A DNA stretch of 64,000 bases from Limnobacter olei (GTDB lineage: Bacteria; Pseudomonadota; Gammaproteobacteria; Burkholderiales; Burkholderiaceae_B), in assembly GCF_029087225.1 (NCBI RefSeq), contig NZ_JARFJD010000007.1, positions 165,049 to 229,048 of the forward strand, in the 5' to 3' direction. A program made the position numbers and the translations under genes. The notes below the pieces were generated by a model. It was not told where the DNA came from, did no database searches, and saw nothing but the letters and a program-made list of their open reading frames with translations. Positions 40,573 through 52,693 of the stretch are shown piece after piece. Position 1 is the stretch's first letter. Each line of letters begins with the position of its first letter.

Positions 40573-41742
40573 ATGGCGTACACCCGTACACCTTACAGCA
40601 CTCAGCCTGTGGACCTGGCGATTGCCGTGGGCGAGGCCTCAGGGGACTGGATAGGCGCCTTGGCCATTGCTCATCTGATACAAACCCAAACGCTGGCCAT
40701 GGAGGGCATTGCAGGCCCCAAGCTTCGCGATTTGGGTGTGAAACCCTTGCATGGCTCGGAAGAGCTGTCGGTGCGGGGCTATGTCGAGGTGCTGCGCCAT
40801 TTGCCACGCTTGCTGAAGATGCGCAAAAATCTTATTCAGCACTGGTCAATCAGCAATCGACCCAAAGTGTTTGTGGGTGTAGATGCCCCGGATTTCAATT
40901 TGAACCTTGAGCTCGCCTTGCGTGAAAGTGGCGTGCCCACGGTTCATGTGGTGTGCCCATCGATTTGGGCTTGGCGAATGGAGCGCATTCACAAGATAAA
41001 AGCCGCCTGCAGCCATGTATTGTGCATTTTTCCATTCGAGCCTGAAATTTTAGCCAAAGAAGGGATTTCAGCCACCTACATTGGCCACCCCATGGCTGCA
41101 CTGGTACCGGAAACAATCGACCCAATGGCCTACCGCGCTGGCCTGGGCTTGCAGAGCGAAGGGCAATTGCTCGCCGTGTTGCCCGGCAGCCGTGGTGCAG
41201 AGGTGAAGCACATCGGCCCCGCATTTGTTCAAGCCTGTATTGAATTACTCAAGCAAAAACCGGACTTGCGTTTTGTAACACCCATGCCACCGGCCAGCAA
41301 ATTGCTGGACATGTTCAGAACCATGATCCCGGCACAACTACTGGATCGCTGGGCATTGATCGAGGGCAAGTCTCATGAATGCATGGCCTCAGCCGATGCA
41401 GTGATGCTGGCCAGCGGCACCGCCACACTCGAGGCGATGATGTACCGCAAACCCATGGTGATTGCCTACAAAATGCCGTGGCTAAGCTACCAAATGATGA
41501 AAGGCAAGGGCTACCAGCCTTATGTGGGATTGCCCAATATTTTGCTGAATGAATTTGCGGTGCCCGAACTACTGCAAGACGATGCAACACCGGCTGCGCT
41601 CGCGCAAAAAGCACTGTTTCAACTTGACAATGATGCCAATCGGGAGCGGCTTCAAACACTGTTTGCAGAACAGCACCAACGCCTGTTAAAACCTTCTGGA
41701 GAAATTGCCAGCCGCGTTATTCAGCAGGTGATGAATGGCTAG
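40573..41742 (+). CDS. lpxB: Lipid-A-disaccharide synthase
   Basis: LpxB joins UDP-diacylglucosamine and lipid X to form the lipid A disaccharide. At 389 residues it is a GT19 glycosyltransferase. AIAVGEASGDWIGA (about 17-30) is the N-terminal family motif; VGVDAPDFNL (about 100), CPSIWAWRMERI (about 130) and VLPGSRGAEVKHIGP (about 203) are further conserved blocks, and ASGTATLEAMM (about 277) lies near the nucleotide site. The rnhB start overlaps its stop by 8 bases. Confidence 0.96.
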   Translation: MAYTRTPYSTQPVDLAIAVGEASGDWIGALAIAHLIQTQTLAMEGIAGPKLRDLGVKPLHGSEELSVRGYVEVLRHLPRLLKMRKNLIQHWSISNRPKVFVGVDAPDFNLNLELALRESGVPTVHVVCPSIWAWRMERIHKIKAACSHVLCIFPFEPEILAKEGISATYIGHPMAALVPETIDPMAYRAGLGLQSEGQLLAVLPGSRGAEVKHIGPAFVQACIELLKQKPDLRFVTPMPPASKLLDMFRTMIPAQLLDRWALIEGKSHECMASADAVMLASGTATLEAMMYRKPMVIAYKMPWLSYQMMKGKGYQPYVGLPNILLNEFAVPELLQDDATPAALAQKALFQLDNDANRERLQTLFAEQHQRLLKPSGEIASRVIQQVMNG

Positions 41743-42391
41743 GCTTCAAGAGTGGTCAGAAATTCAGGCGCACGCTGCACAGCTCGGCTTGCTGGTGATT
41801 GGCGTGGATGAAGCGGGGCGAGGCCCACTGTGCGGCCCAGTGGTGGCTGGTGCAGCCTTGCTGAATCAGCCCAATACCATTGATGGATTGGCTTGCTCCA
41901 AAACGCTCACTGCCAAGAAGCGAGACAGGCTCGCAAGCGCAATTCACGAACATGCCAAAGCATGCGCAGTAGCCCACGCCACTGTTGAAGAAATTGATCG
42001 CTTGAATATACTCCAAGCCAGTTTGCTGGCCATGTGGCGAGCCGTTGACTCGGTGCTTTCACAAACCGGACTGAAACCGGAGCAATGCTTGATCGTGGTG
42101 GATGGCAACAAATTGCCAAAATGGCCTTACCAAGCGCTTGCTGTGGTGAAAGGCGACACCAAAATTCCTGCAATTTCAGCTGCCTCAATTTTGGCCAAGG
42201 TGGCCCGCGATGAATGGTGTAAAACCCACGCGCTGCAATACCCACAGTATGAACTGGACGTGCATATGGGCTACCCCACTGCGCGGCACATGGCTTTGCT
42301 GAGGGAACATGGGGCTACGCAAGTACATAGAAAATCGTTCCGTCCAGTGCGTGAGGCACTGGAACGAGCACAACAGAACCCATCGTTCTAA
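41735..42391 (+). CDS. rnhB: Ribonuclease HII
   Basis: RNase HII removes ribonucleotides from DNA. The 218-residue protein has the acidic active site: D and E in VDEAGRGPLCGPVVAGA (about 24-40), D in LIVVDGNKLP (about 124) and D in VARDEWCK (about 152). KGDTKIPAISAASILAKV is the family block. It begins within the end of lpxB, an overlap of 8 bases, and is followed 8 bases later by the methyltransferase gene. Confidence 0.96.
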   Translation: MARLQEWSEIQAHAAQLGLLVIGVDEAGRGPLCGPVVAGAALLNQPNTIDGLACSKTLTAKKRDRLASAIHEHAKACAVAHATVEEIDRLNILQASLLAMWRAVDSVLSQTGLKPEQCLIVVDGNKLPKWPYQALAVVKGDTKIPAISAASILAKVARDEWCKTHALQYPQYELDVHMGYPTARHMALLREHGATQVHRKSFRPVREALERAQQNPSF

Positions 42392-42399
42392 AGGCGATC

Positions 42400-43221
42400 A
42401 TGAGTTACGAGCGCCATTTTACGCAAATTGAATCGGCCCAAAATGAACGGCTGAAAGCTGCCGTCAAACTGCTTTCCTCCAACCATGGGTTGCGCAACAG
42501 TGGCCTGGCCGCAGCCGAGGGTTTGCACCTTGCAGAAACGCTGCTGCACCTGCCGGGTGTGCACATTGAATCGGTCTGGATTCCTCAAAGTTTGTTGAAC
42601 AAACCTGAATGGTTGACCATGTCGGCCCTGAGCGATGTGCTTGAGAACGGTGAGGTGCGCTGTCTGGTGCTTAGCGACGCACTTTATTCAAAACTCAGCA
42701 AACTGAGCACCCCCACCGGGCCAATGATCTTTTTCAAACCGGTGAATGCCAGCGCAGCCATTGATTTAAACCAAGATGTTGTCTTGCTGGACGGCATTCA
42801 AGATCCAGGCAATGTGGGCACCCTGTTGCGCAATTGTGCAGCGGCTGGGATTCAGCAAGTGGCCTTGAGCGACCACAGCGCCTGGGTGTGGAGTGACAAG
42901 GTGCTGCGTGCAGGTATGGGCGCTCAGTTCGGCTTGCAGCTGTACGCTGAAGAAGACTTGCTGAAAGCGCTTTCATCGGCTAAATCAAAAATACCGGTGC
43001 GCGTGACCAGCCTGCATCCCAAAAGCGTTGACCTGTTTAACGCCAATTTAAAAACTGTGGGTGTGTGGGTATTCGGCAGCGAAGGGCAAGGCGTAAGCCA
43101 AGCCTGGCTGGACCGCGCCAGTGAACACATTCGAATTCCACAAAGCAAAACCATTGAAAGCCTGAATGTTGGCAGCAGCAGCGCAGTGTGTTTATTTGAA
43201 CAATTCAGGCAAAGGCGGTAA
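42400..43221 (+). CDS. TrmH/SpoU-family RNA 2'-O-methyltransferase
   Basis: The 273-residue protein has the SPOUT fold with all three SpoU motifs: the first in LLDGIQDPGNVGTLLRNCAAAG (about 129-150), the second in VWVFGSEGQGVS (about 219) and the third in IRIPQSKTIESLNVGSSSAV near the C-terminus. An N-terminal substrate-binding region (ERLKAAVKLLSSNHG) resembles that of TsnR/RlmB-like proteins. RNA target (23S rRNA or tRNA) cannot be read from the sequence. It ends the lpx-rnhB run. Confidence 0.9.
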   Translation: MSYERHFTQIESAQNERLKAAVKLLSSNHGLRNSGLAAAEGLHLAETLLHLPGVHIESVWIPQSLLNKPEWLTMSALSDVLENGEVRCLVLSDALYSKLSKLSTPTGPMIFFKPVNASAAIDLNQDVVLLDGIQDPGNVGTLLRNCAAAGIQQVALSDHSAWVWSDKVLRAGMGAQFGLQLYAEEDLLKALSSAKSKIPVRVTSLHPKSVDLFNANLKTVGVWVFGSEGQGVSQAWLDRASEHIRIPQSKTIESLNVGSSSAVCLFEQFRQRR

Positions 43222-43268
43222 AATCAAATACACTGTACACTTAAACAGTGGTATCTGGATTTCGCTGC

Positions 43269-44951
43269 ATGCACCTGCACCTTGTTTGGTTGAAAAAAGA
43301 CCTGCGCCTTAGCGACCATGCTCCCTGGCATGCGGCGATTGCAGCCGCCAGGGAAAGCAAAGGTTGCGTGGCGGCTTTGTACTGCCTTGAACCCAAACTG
43401 ATCAAGCAGCCCGACAGTGCTCCCCAGCATTTTGAATTTGCCCGTGAATGCTTACAGGAATTGGCGGAGCAATTGCCCGAGTATGTGCCCTTGCTGTTGG
43501 CCAAAGCCAATGCGCCAGTTGCCTTGCAAACACTGGCCTTGTGTTGCCAGCAACTCAGCATTTACAGCCACGAGGAAACTGGCAACTGGGCCAGCTTTGC
43601 GCGTGACAAGGAAGTGAAAGCCTGGTGTGCAAACCATGCCGTGCCCTGGTTTGAATTCCCCAACAATGCGGTGGTGCGCAAGCTTGAAAATCGCGATGAA
43701 TGGGGCAAGCTTTGGCTTGAAACCATGCGCAAACCAGTACTTCCCGCGCCAGAGTTTTCAGAATTACCTCAGACCACTTGGTTTGATTTCCCGCAGAACT
43801 TGCAGCAGCAACTAGAAGCCAATGGTTTGCCCTGTGTTCAATTGAACTGTTCACTTTGGCCGCAATGGGCTCAGTATGTGCATTTTTACCCCAAACATTT
43901 AACGGACAAAACCCTGCGTCAGCGGGGTGGCAGGCAACAGGCACAACGCTGTTTGAGTGAGTTTTTGAGCGAACGCGGCATGAATTACCGCTTTGAAATG
44001 TCCAGCCCATTGAGCGCTGAATCGGCCTGCTCACGCCTGTCGCCTTACCTTGCTTTTGGTGTAATTTCCATTCGGGAAGTGCTGGAGGTGTTGGGCCAGG
44101 CGCGTCAGCAACTGGCAGAAAGCGATATACCACCCAAAGCACAAACACAGTGGAAGCAATCCCTGAAGTCGTTCGAGAGCCGTTTGCATTGGCATTGCCA
44201 CTTCATTCAAAAACTGGAAAGCGAACCCGAGCTTGAATTTCGATCAGCTCACCGTGGGTTGAATGCCATGCGCAATTTCGCCGAGCTTAGCCCGGAAGAA
44301 AATCAAAAAGCGCTGGCGTGGATCGAAGGGCGTACCGGTTTTCCAATGGTGGATGCCTGCATGCGAATGTTGCGCGCCACGGGTTGGGTTAACTTCCGCA
44401 TGCGTGCGATGCTGGTGGCATTTGCCTCGTATCAGTTGTGGCTGGATTGGCGACACACGGCGCCCATGTTGGCGCGTGAATTTCTCGACTACGAGCCTGG
44501 CATTCACTACCCGCAATTTCAAATGCAGTCAGGAGTCACAGGCATCAACACCTTGCGCATTTACAACCCTGTGAAACAGGCCAAAGATCACGATCCCAAT
44601 GGGGTGTTCATCAGGCGCTGGATACCAGAGCTAAAAAACATCCCCGATCCATGGATAGGGGAGCCCTGGAATACACCTCAACTCATTCAGCAAGAGTGCG
44701 GATGCGTGATTGGGGTGGACTACCCGTGGCCGATAGTTGACCCTGACACAGCCATTTCAAAAGCACGTTTCAATATTACAGAGTTCAGGCACCGCAAGGG
44801 TTTTGTTGAAGAATCAAAGCGTGTGTATGAAAAACACGGCTCAAGAAACCCAAACCGCAATGGCAATAACCGCGGCAGCACACGACCGCGCAACAACAAA
44901 CGACCCGACGAGCCGGAGATAGAAACCGATTCTCAGCAAAGTTTGTTTTAA
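43269..44951 (+). CDS. Cryptochrome/DNA photolyase family protein
   Basis: The 560-residue flavoprotein has the two photolyase domains: the alpha/beta antenna domain (starting HLHLVWLKKDLRLSDHAPW) and the helical FAD-binding domain. GRTGFPMVDACMRMLRATGWVNFRMRAM (about 355-382) is the FAD-site block, and VKQAKDHDPNGVFIRRWIPEL follows. This is the non-FeS group; a DNA repair role (cyclobutane dimers) or a signalling role cannot be separated by eye. The last 45 residues or so form a basic, Asn/Arg-rich tail not needed for the fold. The ATG at 43269 was chosen because the antenna domain begins there; a GTG at 43248 is upstream. It follows the methyltransferase by 47 bases. Confidence 0.88.
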   Translation: MHLHLVWLKKDLRLSDHAPWHAAIAAARESKGCVAALYCLEPKLIKQPDSAPQHFEFARECLQELAEQLPEYVPLLLAKANAPVALQTLALCCQQLSIYSHEETGNWASFARDKEVKAWCANHAVPWFEFPNNAVVRKLENRDEWGKLWLETMRKPVLPAPEFSELPQTTWFDFPQNLQQQLEANGLPCVQLNCSLWPQWAQYVHFYPKHLTDKTLRQRGGRQQAQRCLSEFLSERGMNYRFEMSSPLSAESACSRLSPYLAFGVISIREVLEVLGQARQQLAESDIPPKAQTQWKQSLKSFESRLHWHCHFIQKLESEPELEFRSAHRGLNAMRNFAELSPEENQKALAWIEGRTGFPMVDACMRMLRATGWVNFRMRAMLVAFASYQLWLDWRHTAPMLAREFLDYEPGIHYPQFQMQSGVTGINTLRIYNPVKQAKDHDPNGVFIRRWIPELKNIPDPWIGEPWNTPQLIQQECGCVIGVDYPWPIVDPDTAISKARFNITEFRHRKGFVEESKRVYEKHGSRNPNRNGNNRGSTRPRNNKRPDEPEIETDSQQSLF

Positions 44952-44974
44952 GCCAGCTTGATCAAGGCGCAAAC

Positions 44975-45811
44975 TTAGTAAATTGGGGAACCCAAATTCA
45001 ATTGCTGCAGTATCGTAGTTGAAATTTCTTCAATGGATTTGCTGGTCGAGCTAAGCCAACTGATTCCCTCTCGACGCATCATGAACTCTGCCGCCTTGAT
45101 CTCTTGCCTGCAATTTTCAAGCGAGGCGTATTTGCTACCCGGGCGACGTTCGTTGCGTATTTCGCTCAAGCGTTCTGGCGAAATGGACAGTCCAAAAATC
45201 TTGTCTTTGAATGGGGGCAGGGCTGCAGGCAATTCACCTCGCTCGAAGTCTTCAGGAATCAAGGGGTAGTTGGCGGCCTTGATACCGTATTGCATGGCCA
45301 GGTAAAGGCTTGTTGGGGTTTTACCCGAGCGGGAAACACCCACCAAAATGACGTCGGCTGCCTGTAGGTCTTTGTGAGTTTGACCGTCGTCATGCGCCAG
45401 TGTGTAGTTAATCGCTTCAATGCGGTTTTTGTACTGCTCGTTGTCTGCAATGGTGTGCGACCTGCCAATGCGATGTGTGCTTTTGATGTCCAGCTCTTTT
45501 TCCAAGGGTTCCACAAAGGTGAGGAACAAATCCATGAACACACCATCAGCCTGCTTCACGACATCGTTGATGACAGTGTTCACCAGGGTGCTGAACACTA
45601 TCGGTTTCTGGCCATCGTATTTCGCAATGTCATTGATCTTTTGTCGAGCTGAAATTGCCTTCACTTCTGAATCAATAAAGGGAATGCGAATTTGCTTGAA
45701 ACGTATGCCTTCAAATTGGGACAACACCGAGTGGCCGAGGGTTTCCGCTGTAATGCCTGTGCCGTCTGACACAAAAACCACGGTGCGCTCCTGGCTTACA
45801 TTTTCTGACAT
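44975..45811 (-). CDS. ppsR: PEP synthase regulatory kinase/pyrophosphorylase
   Basis: PpsR (DUF299) switches PEP synthase off by ADP-dependent phosphorylation and on by Pi-dependent dephosphorylation. The 278-residue protein has [22 protein letters not shown] at its start and the P-loop [16 protein letters not shown] (about 155-170), both signatures of the family. It is divergent from ppsA, its target, across a 136-base region; this arrangement supports the name. Confidence 0.95.
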   Translation of the reverse strand: MSENVSQERTVVFVSDGTGITAETLGHSVLSQFEGIRFKQIRIPFIDSEVKAISARQKINDIAKYDGQKPIVFSTLVNTVINDVVKQADGVFMDLFLTFVEPLEKELDIKSTHRIGRSHTIADNEQYKNRIEAINYTLAHDDGQTHKDLQAADVILVGVSRSGKTPTSLYLAMQYGIKAANYPLIPEDFERGELPAALPPFKDKIFGLSISPERLSEIRNERRPGSKYASLENCRQEIKAAEFMMRREGISWLSSTSKSIEEISTTILQQLNLGSPIY

Positions 45812-45947
45812 GAATCAATCCTGTGTGTATCGGTGGCAAAAGGTCGGGTTACAGTTACAATCATAAAAAGAAATCAGGGGAAATAGTCGATGCGCGTGCA
45901 CCCAAATCGCCGCATTCACTATTTCTTTTGAACTACAAGGTGAATCA

Positions 45948-48356
45948 ATGTCAACAAATCAAGGAGTTAGCCCAACAGCACTCGTTGCGCCATTCGAGAA
46001 GCTTCGAATGGAAGATGTAGAAACTGTCGGTGGTAAAAACTCGTCTTTGGGTGAAATGATCTCCCAATTGGCCGAAACTGGCGTGCGAGTACCTGGTGGT
46101 TTTGCCACCACCGCCCATGCCTTCCGTGAATTCCTGAAAGCCAACAATCTGGTTGAGCGCATCAACGCCAAGCTCGATGCCCTGAATGTGGATGATGTTC
46201 GCGCACTGACCCAAGCAGGTGCCGAAATTCGCCAGTGGGTAATTGATGCGCCACTGCCTGCCGATCTGGAAAAAGAAATTCGCGACTCCTACACCACCAT
46301 GATGGCCCAAAGTGGTGGGGATATTTCAGTGGCGGTTCGTTCATCGGCCACAGCAGAAGACTTGCCAGACGCTTCCTTTGCGGGGCAGCAAGAATCTTTC
46401 CTGAACGTGAGCGGCATTGACGATGTGCTTGAGAAAATCAAGGAAGTGTTCGCATCGCTGTACAACGATCGCGCCATTTCTTACCGCGTACACAAAGGAT
46501 TTGCCCATGCAGGTGTCGCCCTGAGCGCGGGCGTGCAGCGCATGGTTCGTTCTGACAAAGCGGCCTCAGGTGTCATGTTTACCATGGACACTGAAAGTGG
46601 TTTTGATCAAGTGGTGTTCATCACTTCCAGCTACGGATTGGGTGAAACCGTGGTGCAGGGCGCGGTAAACCCCGACGAGTTTTACGTCTTCAAACCAACT
46701 CTGGCCGAAGGCAAGTACCCGATCATTCGCCGTCAAATTGGATCCAAATTGATCAAGATGGAGTTTGATGCGCTGAAGGAAAGCGGGAAAAGCGTGCGCA
46801 CCGTCGATGTGCCCGCCGAGCAACGCAACCGTTATTCGCTGAATGACGAGGATGTGATCGAATTGGCCAAGTACGCCATGATTATCGAGAAGCATTATGG
46901 CCGGCCAATGGACATTGAGTGGGGCAAAGACGGGATCGACGGCAAGCTCTACATTTTGCAAGCTCGTCCTGAAACCGTAAATTCCCAAAAAGACAATGAT
47001 GTGCAGCTGCGCTACAAGCTCAAAGGCAACTCTGCGATTCTAAGTTCAGGCCGCGCCATCGGTCAGAAGATCGGTGCGGGCTCAGTGCGGGTAATCAATG
47101 ATTCCTCGGAAATGGACCGTGTACAGGCCGGCGACATTTTGGTGACCGACATGACCGACCCCAACTGGGAACCAGTCATGAAGCGCGCAGCGGCCATTGT
47201 GACCAACCGAGGTGGCCGCACCTGCCACGCCGCGATCATTGCCCGCGAACTGGGCATTCCCGCTGTGGTGGGTTGTGGCGATGCCACCGAGAAGCTCACA
47301 GAGGGCATGCTGGTCACAGTAAGCTGCTCGGAAGGTGACACCGGCTACATTTATGAAGGCCTGCTGGAAACAGAAGTCAGCGAAGTCAAGCGCGGCGCGT
47401 TGCCTGAAATTCCCGTGAAAATCATGATGAACGTGGGCAACCCTCAATTGGCCTTTGAGTTTTGCCAATTGCCTAACAAGGGCGTTGGCTTGGCCCGCCT
47501 CGAATTCATTATCAACAATGCCATCGGCATTCACCCGAAAGCCATTCTTGATTATCCGAACGTGGATGCCGACTTGAAGAAAGCCGTGGAAAGTGTGGCG
47601 CGTGGCCATGCCAGCCCGGTTGCATTTTTTGTGGACAAATTGGCAGAGGGAGTGGCCACAATCGCCGCTGCTTTCTACCCAAAGCCGGTTATTGTTCGCA
47701 TGTCCGATTTCAAGTCCAATGAATACCGCAAACTGATCGGTGGCAGCCGCTACGAACCCGAAGAAGAAAACCCGATGCTCGGTTTCCGCGGCGCGGCCCG
47801 ATACATCTCGGAGGAATTCGCGGAGTGTTTCGAGATGGAATGTTTGGCCTTGAAACGTGTTCGCGAGCAAATGGGCCTGGACAACGTTCAAATCATGATT
47901 CCGTTTGTACGCACATTGAACCAGGCAGCCAAGGTGGTTGACTTGTTGGCGCGCAACGGTTTGAAGCGCGGCGACAACGGCTTGAAAGTAGTGATGATGT
48001 GCGAGGTGCCGTCCAACGCCGTGTTGGCAGATCAGTTCCTGGAGTACTTTGATGGCTTCTCGATTGGTTCCAACGATCTGACCCAGCTTACCTTGGGCCT
48101 GGACCGGGATTCAGGGCTGGATATTTTGGCCGCTGATTTCGACGAACGCGACCCTGCCGTGCGTGCCTTGTTGAGCAAAGCCATTGAGGCCTGTAAAGCC
48201 AAAGGAAAATACGTGGGCATTTGCGGGCAGGGGCCTTCAGATCACCCGGACTTTGCCTTGTGGCTGGCTGGTGAAGGAATTGAATCCATTTCGCTGAATC
48301 CTGACACAGTGATTGACACGTGGCAGAAACTGGCCGACAGGTTCAACAAAAAGTAA
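45948..48356 (+). CDS. ppsA: Phosphoenolpyruvate synthase
   Basis: PpsA makes PEP from pyruvate and ATP for gluconeogenesis. Of 802 residues, the N-terminal ATP-grasp part carries [12 protein letters not shown] (about 26) and [24 protein letters not shown] (about 130-152). The phosphohistidine is in [15 protein letters not shown] (about 423), and the C-terminal TIM barrel ends with [17 protein letters not shown] (about 706) and the catalytic cysteine in [11 protein letters not shown]. It is divergent from ppsR, and an NfeD gene follows 15 bases later. Confidence 0.97.
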   Translation: MSTNQGVSPTALVAPFEKLRMEDVETVGGKNSSLGEMISQLAETGVRVPGGFATTAHAFREFLKANNLVERINAKLDALNVDDVRALTQAGAEIRQWVIDAPLPADLEKEIRDSYTTMMAQSGGDISVAVRSSATAEDLPDASFAGQQESFLNVSGIDDVLEKIKEVFASLYNDRAISYRVHKGFAHAGVALSAGVQRMVRSDKAASGVMFTMDTESGFDQVVFITSSYGLGETVVQGAVNPDEFYVFKPTLAEGKYPIIRRQIGSKLIKMEFDALKESGKSVRTVDVPAEQRNRYSLNDEDVIELAKYAMIIEKHYGRPMDIEWGKDGIDGKLYILQARPETVNSQKDNDVQLRYKLKGNSAILSSGRAIGQKIGAGSVRVINDSSEMDRVQAGDILVTDMTDPNWEPVMKRAAAIVTNRGGRTCHAAIIARELGIPAVVGCGDATEKLTEGMLVTVSCSEGDTGYIYEGLLETEVSEVKRGALPEIPVKIMMNVGNPQLAFEFCQLPNKGVGLARLEFIINNAIGIHPKAILDYPNVDADLKKAVESVARGHASPVAFFVDKLAEGVATIAAAFYPKPVIVRMSDFKSNEYRKLIGGSRYEPEEENPMLGFRGAARYISEEFAECFEMECLALKRVREQMGLDNVQIMIPFVRTLNQAAKVVDLLARNGLKRGDNGLKVVMMCEVPSNAVLADQFLEYFDGFSIGSNDLTQLTLGLDRDSGLDILAADFDERDPAVRALLSKAIEACKAKGKYVGICGQGPSDHPDFALWLAGEGIESISLNPDTVIDTWQKLADRFNKK

Positions 48357-48371
48357 AAAGGAGTCACACCA

Positions 48372-48794
48372 TTGAGCAATTTGTCACTGTGGTTGGTATT
48401 GGCAGGTATCTTGTTGATTGCCGAAATAACCACGGGTACGTTTTACCTGCTCATGGTGTCCCTGGGAGCGGCCATCGGCGCATTGATGGCCTACCTCGGT
48501 CACGGTCTTGAAATTCAAATTGGCGCAGCCGCTGTGTTTGCAGTGGCTGGCAGCCTTCTTCTTCGCAACCGTTCGGTCAAACGAAGCACAACAGACAAAC
48601 AACACGATGTGCTCGACATTGGCAACAAACTTGAAATTCCTAGCTGGAATGCGGGTGGGCGCGCCAATGTGCAATACCGTGGCGCCACTTGGGCAGCAGA
48701 GAGCACCGACAGCACGCCTGTAACCGGCCTGCATCAAATTGTCGATGTGCAGGGCAATGTCCTGAAAGTCAAAAGCGTATCGACACACGCGTAA
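48372..48794 (+). CDS. NfeD-like membrane protein
   Basis: This 140-residue protein has two or three N-terminal membrane spans (LWLVLAGILLIAEITTG, LLMVSLGAAIGALMAYLG, IGAAAVFAVAGSLLL; about 5-70) followed by a small soluble OB-fold domain, the layout of short NfeD proteins (YbbK type). Such proteins pair with SPFH proteins; here the SPFH gene follows 46 bases later. The start is TTG, chosen because AAGGAG lies 8 bases upstream and no ATG or GTG fits the first span. Confidence 0.9.
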   Translation: MSNLSLWLVLAGILLIAEITTGTFYLLMVSLGAAIGALMAYLGHGLEIQIGAAAVFAVAGSLLLRNRSVKRSTTDKQHDVLDIGNKLEIPSWNAGGRANVQYRGATWAAESTDSTPVTGLHQIVDVQGNVLKVKSVSTHA

Positions 48795-48840
48795 TCGGCC
48801 TGACCTTGTTCCAAGGTTTGCCAATCAAAGGAGAAAATTC

Positions 48841-49746
48841 ATGGAAGTTTCAATTGTCATATTGATTCTGGCGATTGTGTTTGTCAGCCAGGCGCTGCGC
48901 ATTGTGCCGCAGCAAAGTGCGTGGGTGGTAGAGCGTTTGGGGAAATACGACCGAACCTTGCAGGCAGGCTTGAATTTTCTGGTGCCCTTCATTGAGCGGG
49001 TTTCGTACAAGCACTCCCTGAAAGAAATTCCCTTGGATGTACCTAGCCAGGTGTGTATTACCAAGGACAACACCCAGCTTCAAGTGGATGGTATTTTGTA
49101 TTTTCAGGTGACTGATGCGATGCGGGCCAGCTACGGTTCAAGCGACTACATCAGCGCCATTACCCAACTGGCGCAAACCACCTTGCGATCGATTATTGGC
49201 CGCATGGAGCTCGACAAAACTTTTGAAGAGCGCGACATGATCAACGCGGCGATTGTAAATGCTTTGGATGAAGCGGCGCTGAACTGGGGCGTTAAGGTAT
49301 TACGATATGAAATCAAAGACTTGACTCCACCTCGTGAGATTTTACTTTCAATGCAGGCGCAAATTACAGCCGAACGGGAAAAGCGCGCCCTGATTGCTGC
49401 GTCAGAGGGGCGCAAACAAGAGCAGATCAACATTGCCAATGGTGAACGGGAATCTGCAATTGCCCGCTCCGAGGGTGACCGGATTGCCGCCATCAACCGC
49501 GCCCAGGGTGAAGCCGGTGCAATCAGGGAAATTGCCGAAGCCACCGCCGACGCCTTGCGAAAAGTAGCCGCAGCGGTGGCCGAGCCAGGGGGAATGGAGG
49601 CAGTGAACCTGAAAGTGGCCGAACAATATATCGAAGCATTTTCAGGCGTTGCCAAGGCTGGAAATACCCTGATATTGCCAGGCGACCTGTCCAACATGGG
49701 TTCCATGGTGGCGGCAGCAATGCAGGTGGTAAAGCAGGGCAAATAA
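48841..49746 (+). CDS. SPFH/stomatin-family membrane protein (QmcA-like)
   Basis: The 301-residue protein has an N-terminal membrane segment (IVILILAIVFVSQAL) followed by the SPFH (band 7) domain: VPQQSAWVVERLGKYDRTLQAGLNFLVPF (about 22-50) and ITQLAQTTLRSIIGRMELD (about 102-120). An alanine- and glutamate-rich coiled coil (AEREKRALIAASEGRKQEQ) leads to the C-terminal oligomerisation region. These proteins form large ring assemblies in the membrane and often guide proteases such as FtsH. It ends facing smpB with a 17-base gap. Confidence 0.93.
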   Translation: MEVSIVILILAIVFVSQALRIVPQQSAWVVERLGKYDRTLQAGLNFLVPFIERVSYKHSLKEIPLDVPSQVCITKDNTQLQVDGILYFQVTDAMRASYGSSDYISAITQLAQTTLRSIIGRMELDKTFEERDMINAAIVNALDEAALNWGVKVLRYEIKDLTPPREILLSMQAQITAEREKRALIAASEGRKQEQINIANGERESAIARSEGDRIAAINRAQGEAGAIREIAEATADALRKVAAAVAEPGGMEAVNLKVAEQYIEAFSGVAKAGNTLILPGDLSNMGSMVAAAMQVVKQGK

Positions 49747-49763
49747 TTCCCCTTACAGAGAGT

Positions 49764-50213
49764 TCAGGTTCGGTGAATCTTCATCAACCGTTCCTGCTCT
49801 CGCTTCCAGTCCTTGTCCTTCAGGGTATCCCGTTTGTCATGCTGCTTTTTACCCTTGGCAAGGGCCATGTCTACTTTCACCCGGCCATTTTTGAAATGCA
49901 GGTTCAGGGGCACCAGTGAATAACCTTTTTGCTCTACTTTACCAATCAAGCGGTTAATTTCCTTCTTGTGCATCAATAACTTGCGTGTGCGGGTGTTCAC
50001 AGGGTTGACGTGGGTGGATGCACTGGTCAGTGGCGAAATATGGCAGTTCAGCAACCACAGCTCGCCGTTGCGAACCACGATGTGGCTTTCCTTGATTTGA
50101 ACACGGCCATCGCGAATGGATTTGACTTCCCAGCCTTCCAGCACAATACCCGCCTCGTACTTCTCTTCAATGAAGTAATCAAAACCTGCTTTTTTGTTGT
50201 CAATAATGCTCAT
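49764..50213 (-). CDS. smpB: tmRNA-binding protein SmpB
   Basis: SmpB carries tmRNA to stalled ribosomes for trans-translation. The 149-residue protein has [31 protein letters not shown] at its start, [19 protein letters not shown] in the middle and the basic tail ([24 protein letters not shown]) that enters the mRNA channel. The tmRNA gene (ssrA) is not in the window. It is divergent from ratA over a 101-base gap, a conserved arrangement. Confidence 0.97.
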   Translation of the reverse strand: MSIIDNKKAGFDYFIEEKYEAGIVLEGWEVKSIRDGRVQIKESHIVVRNGELWLLNCHISPLTSASTHVNPVNTRTRKLLMHKKEINRLIGKVEQKGYSLVPLNLHFKNGRVKVDMALAKGKKQHDKRDTLKDKDWKREQERLMKIHRT

Positions 50214-50314
50214 GAATTCGGTGAAAACGTCCTTTGGGTGCGGCGTAGCGTGAAAAACGCTAAAATAGAGAGTTTAATCCTTTCTCCGAGCGGTAAACAA
50301 ACCCTTCAGCATTC

Positions 50315-50757
50315 ATGGCCATTGTAGAAAAGTCCGTGTTGGTTCATTTTTCCACGCAACAAATGTTCGATTTGGTGCGGGCGGTGGCCGATTATCCCCA
50401 GTTTTTGCCGTGGTGCGGTGCCGGAAGTGTTGAGCCTGTTGGCGCCAACATCGAAAAAGCGACCGTAGAAATTGCGTTCAAGGGTGTCAAACAAAGCTTT
50501 TGCACCATGAACAAACTGACACCACACGAGGAAATCCACCTGACCTTGGTGGAAGGTCCGTTTACCCATCTCGAGGGCACCTGGCATTTCATTGAACTGA
50601 CGCCCGAAGCCTGTAAGGTACATTTCAAACTGACCTACGAGTTCTCAAGCAAGGTACTGGAGCAATTGGTGGGGCCGGTGTTTACCAGCCTTGCCAACAG
50701 TTTCGTGGATTCCTTCATTAAACGTGCAGAGTCGTTACACAGCACCGGGGCGGGGCA

Positions 50758-50761
<4 letters not shown>
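50315..50761 (+). CDS. ratA: RatA/Coq10-family START-domain protein
   Basis: The 148-residue protein has the single-domain START/polyketide cyclase fold of the Coq10/RatA family: VEKSVLVHFSTQQMFDLVRAVADYPQFLPWC at the start and LTYEFSSKVLEQLVGPVF near the end. In E. coli it was reported as an anti-association toxin (RatA), whereas eukaryotic homologues are ubiquinone chaperones; the second is also likely here. Its stop overlaps the next start by 4 bases (rnfH). Confidence 0.9.
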
Positions 50762-52667
<1,906 letters not shown>

Positions 52668-52693
52668 CAAGGCCTGAATACAGCGAAGCCGCC

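Noticed and set aside
47082-47891. A 269-residue open frame on the minus strand opposite ppsA
   Set aside because: It is a shadow of ppsA, which has all of its motifs in the plus strand. The minus-strand protein is rich in His, Cys and Phe in the pattern of an antisense frame and has no ribosome site.
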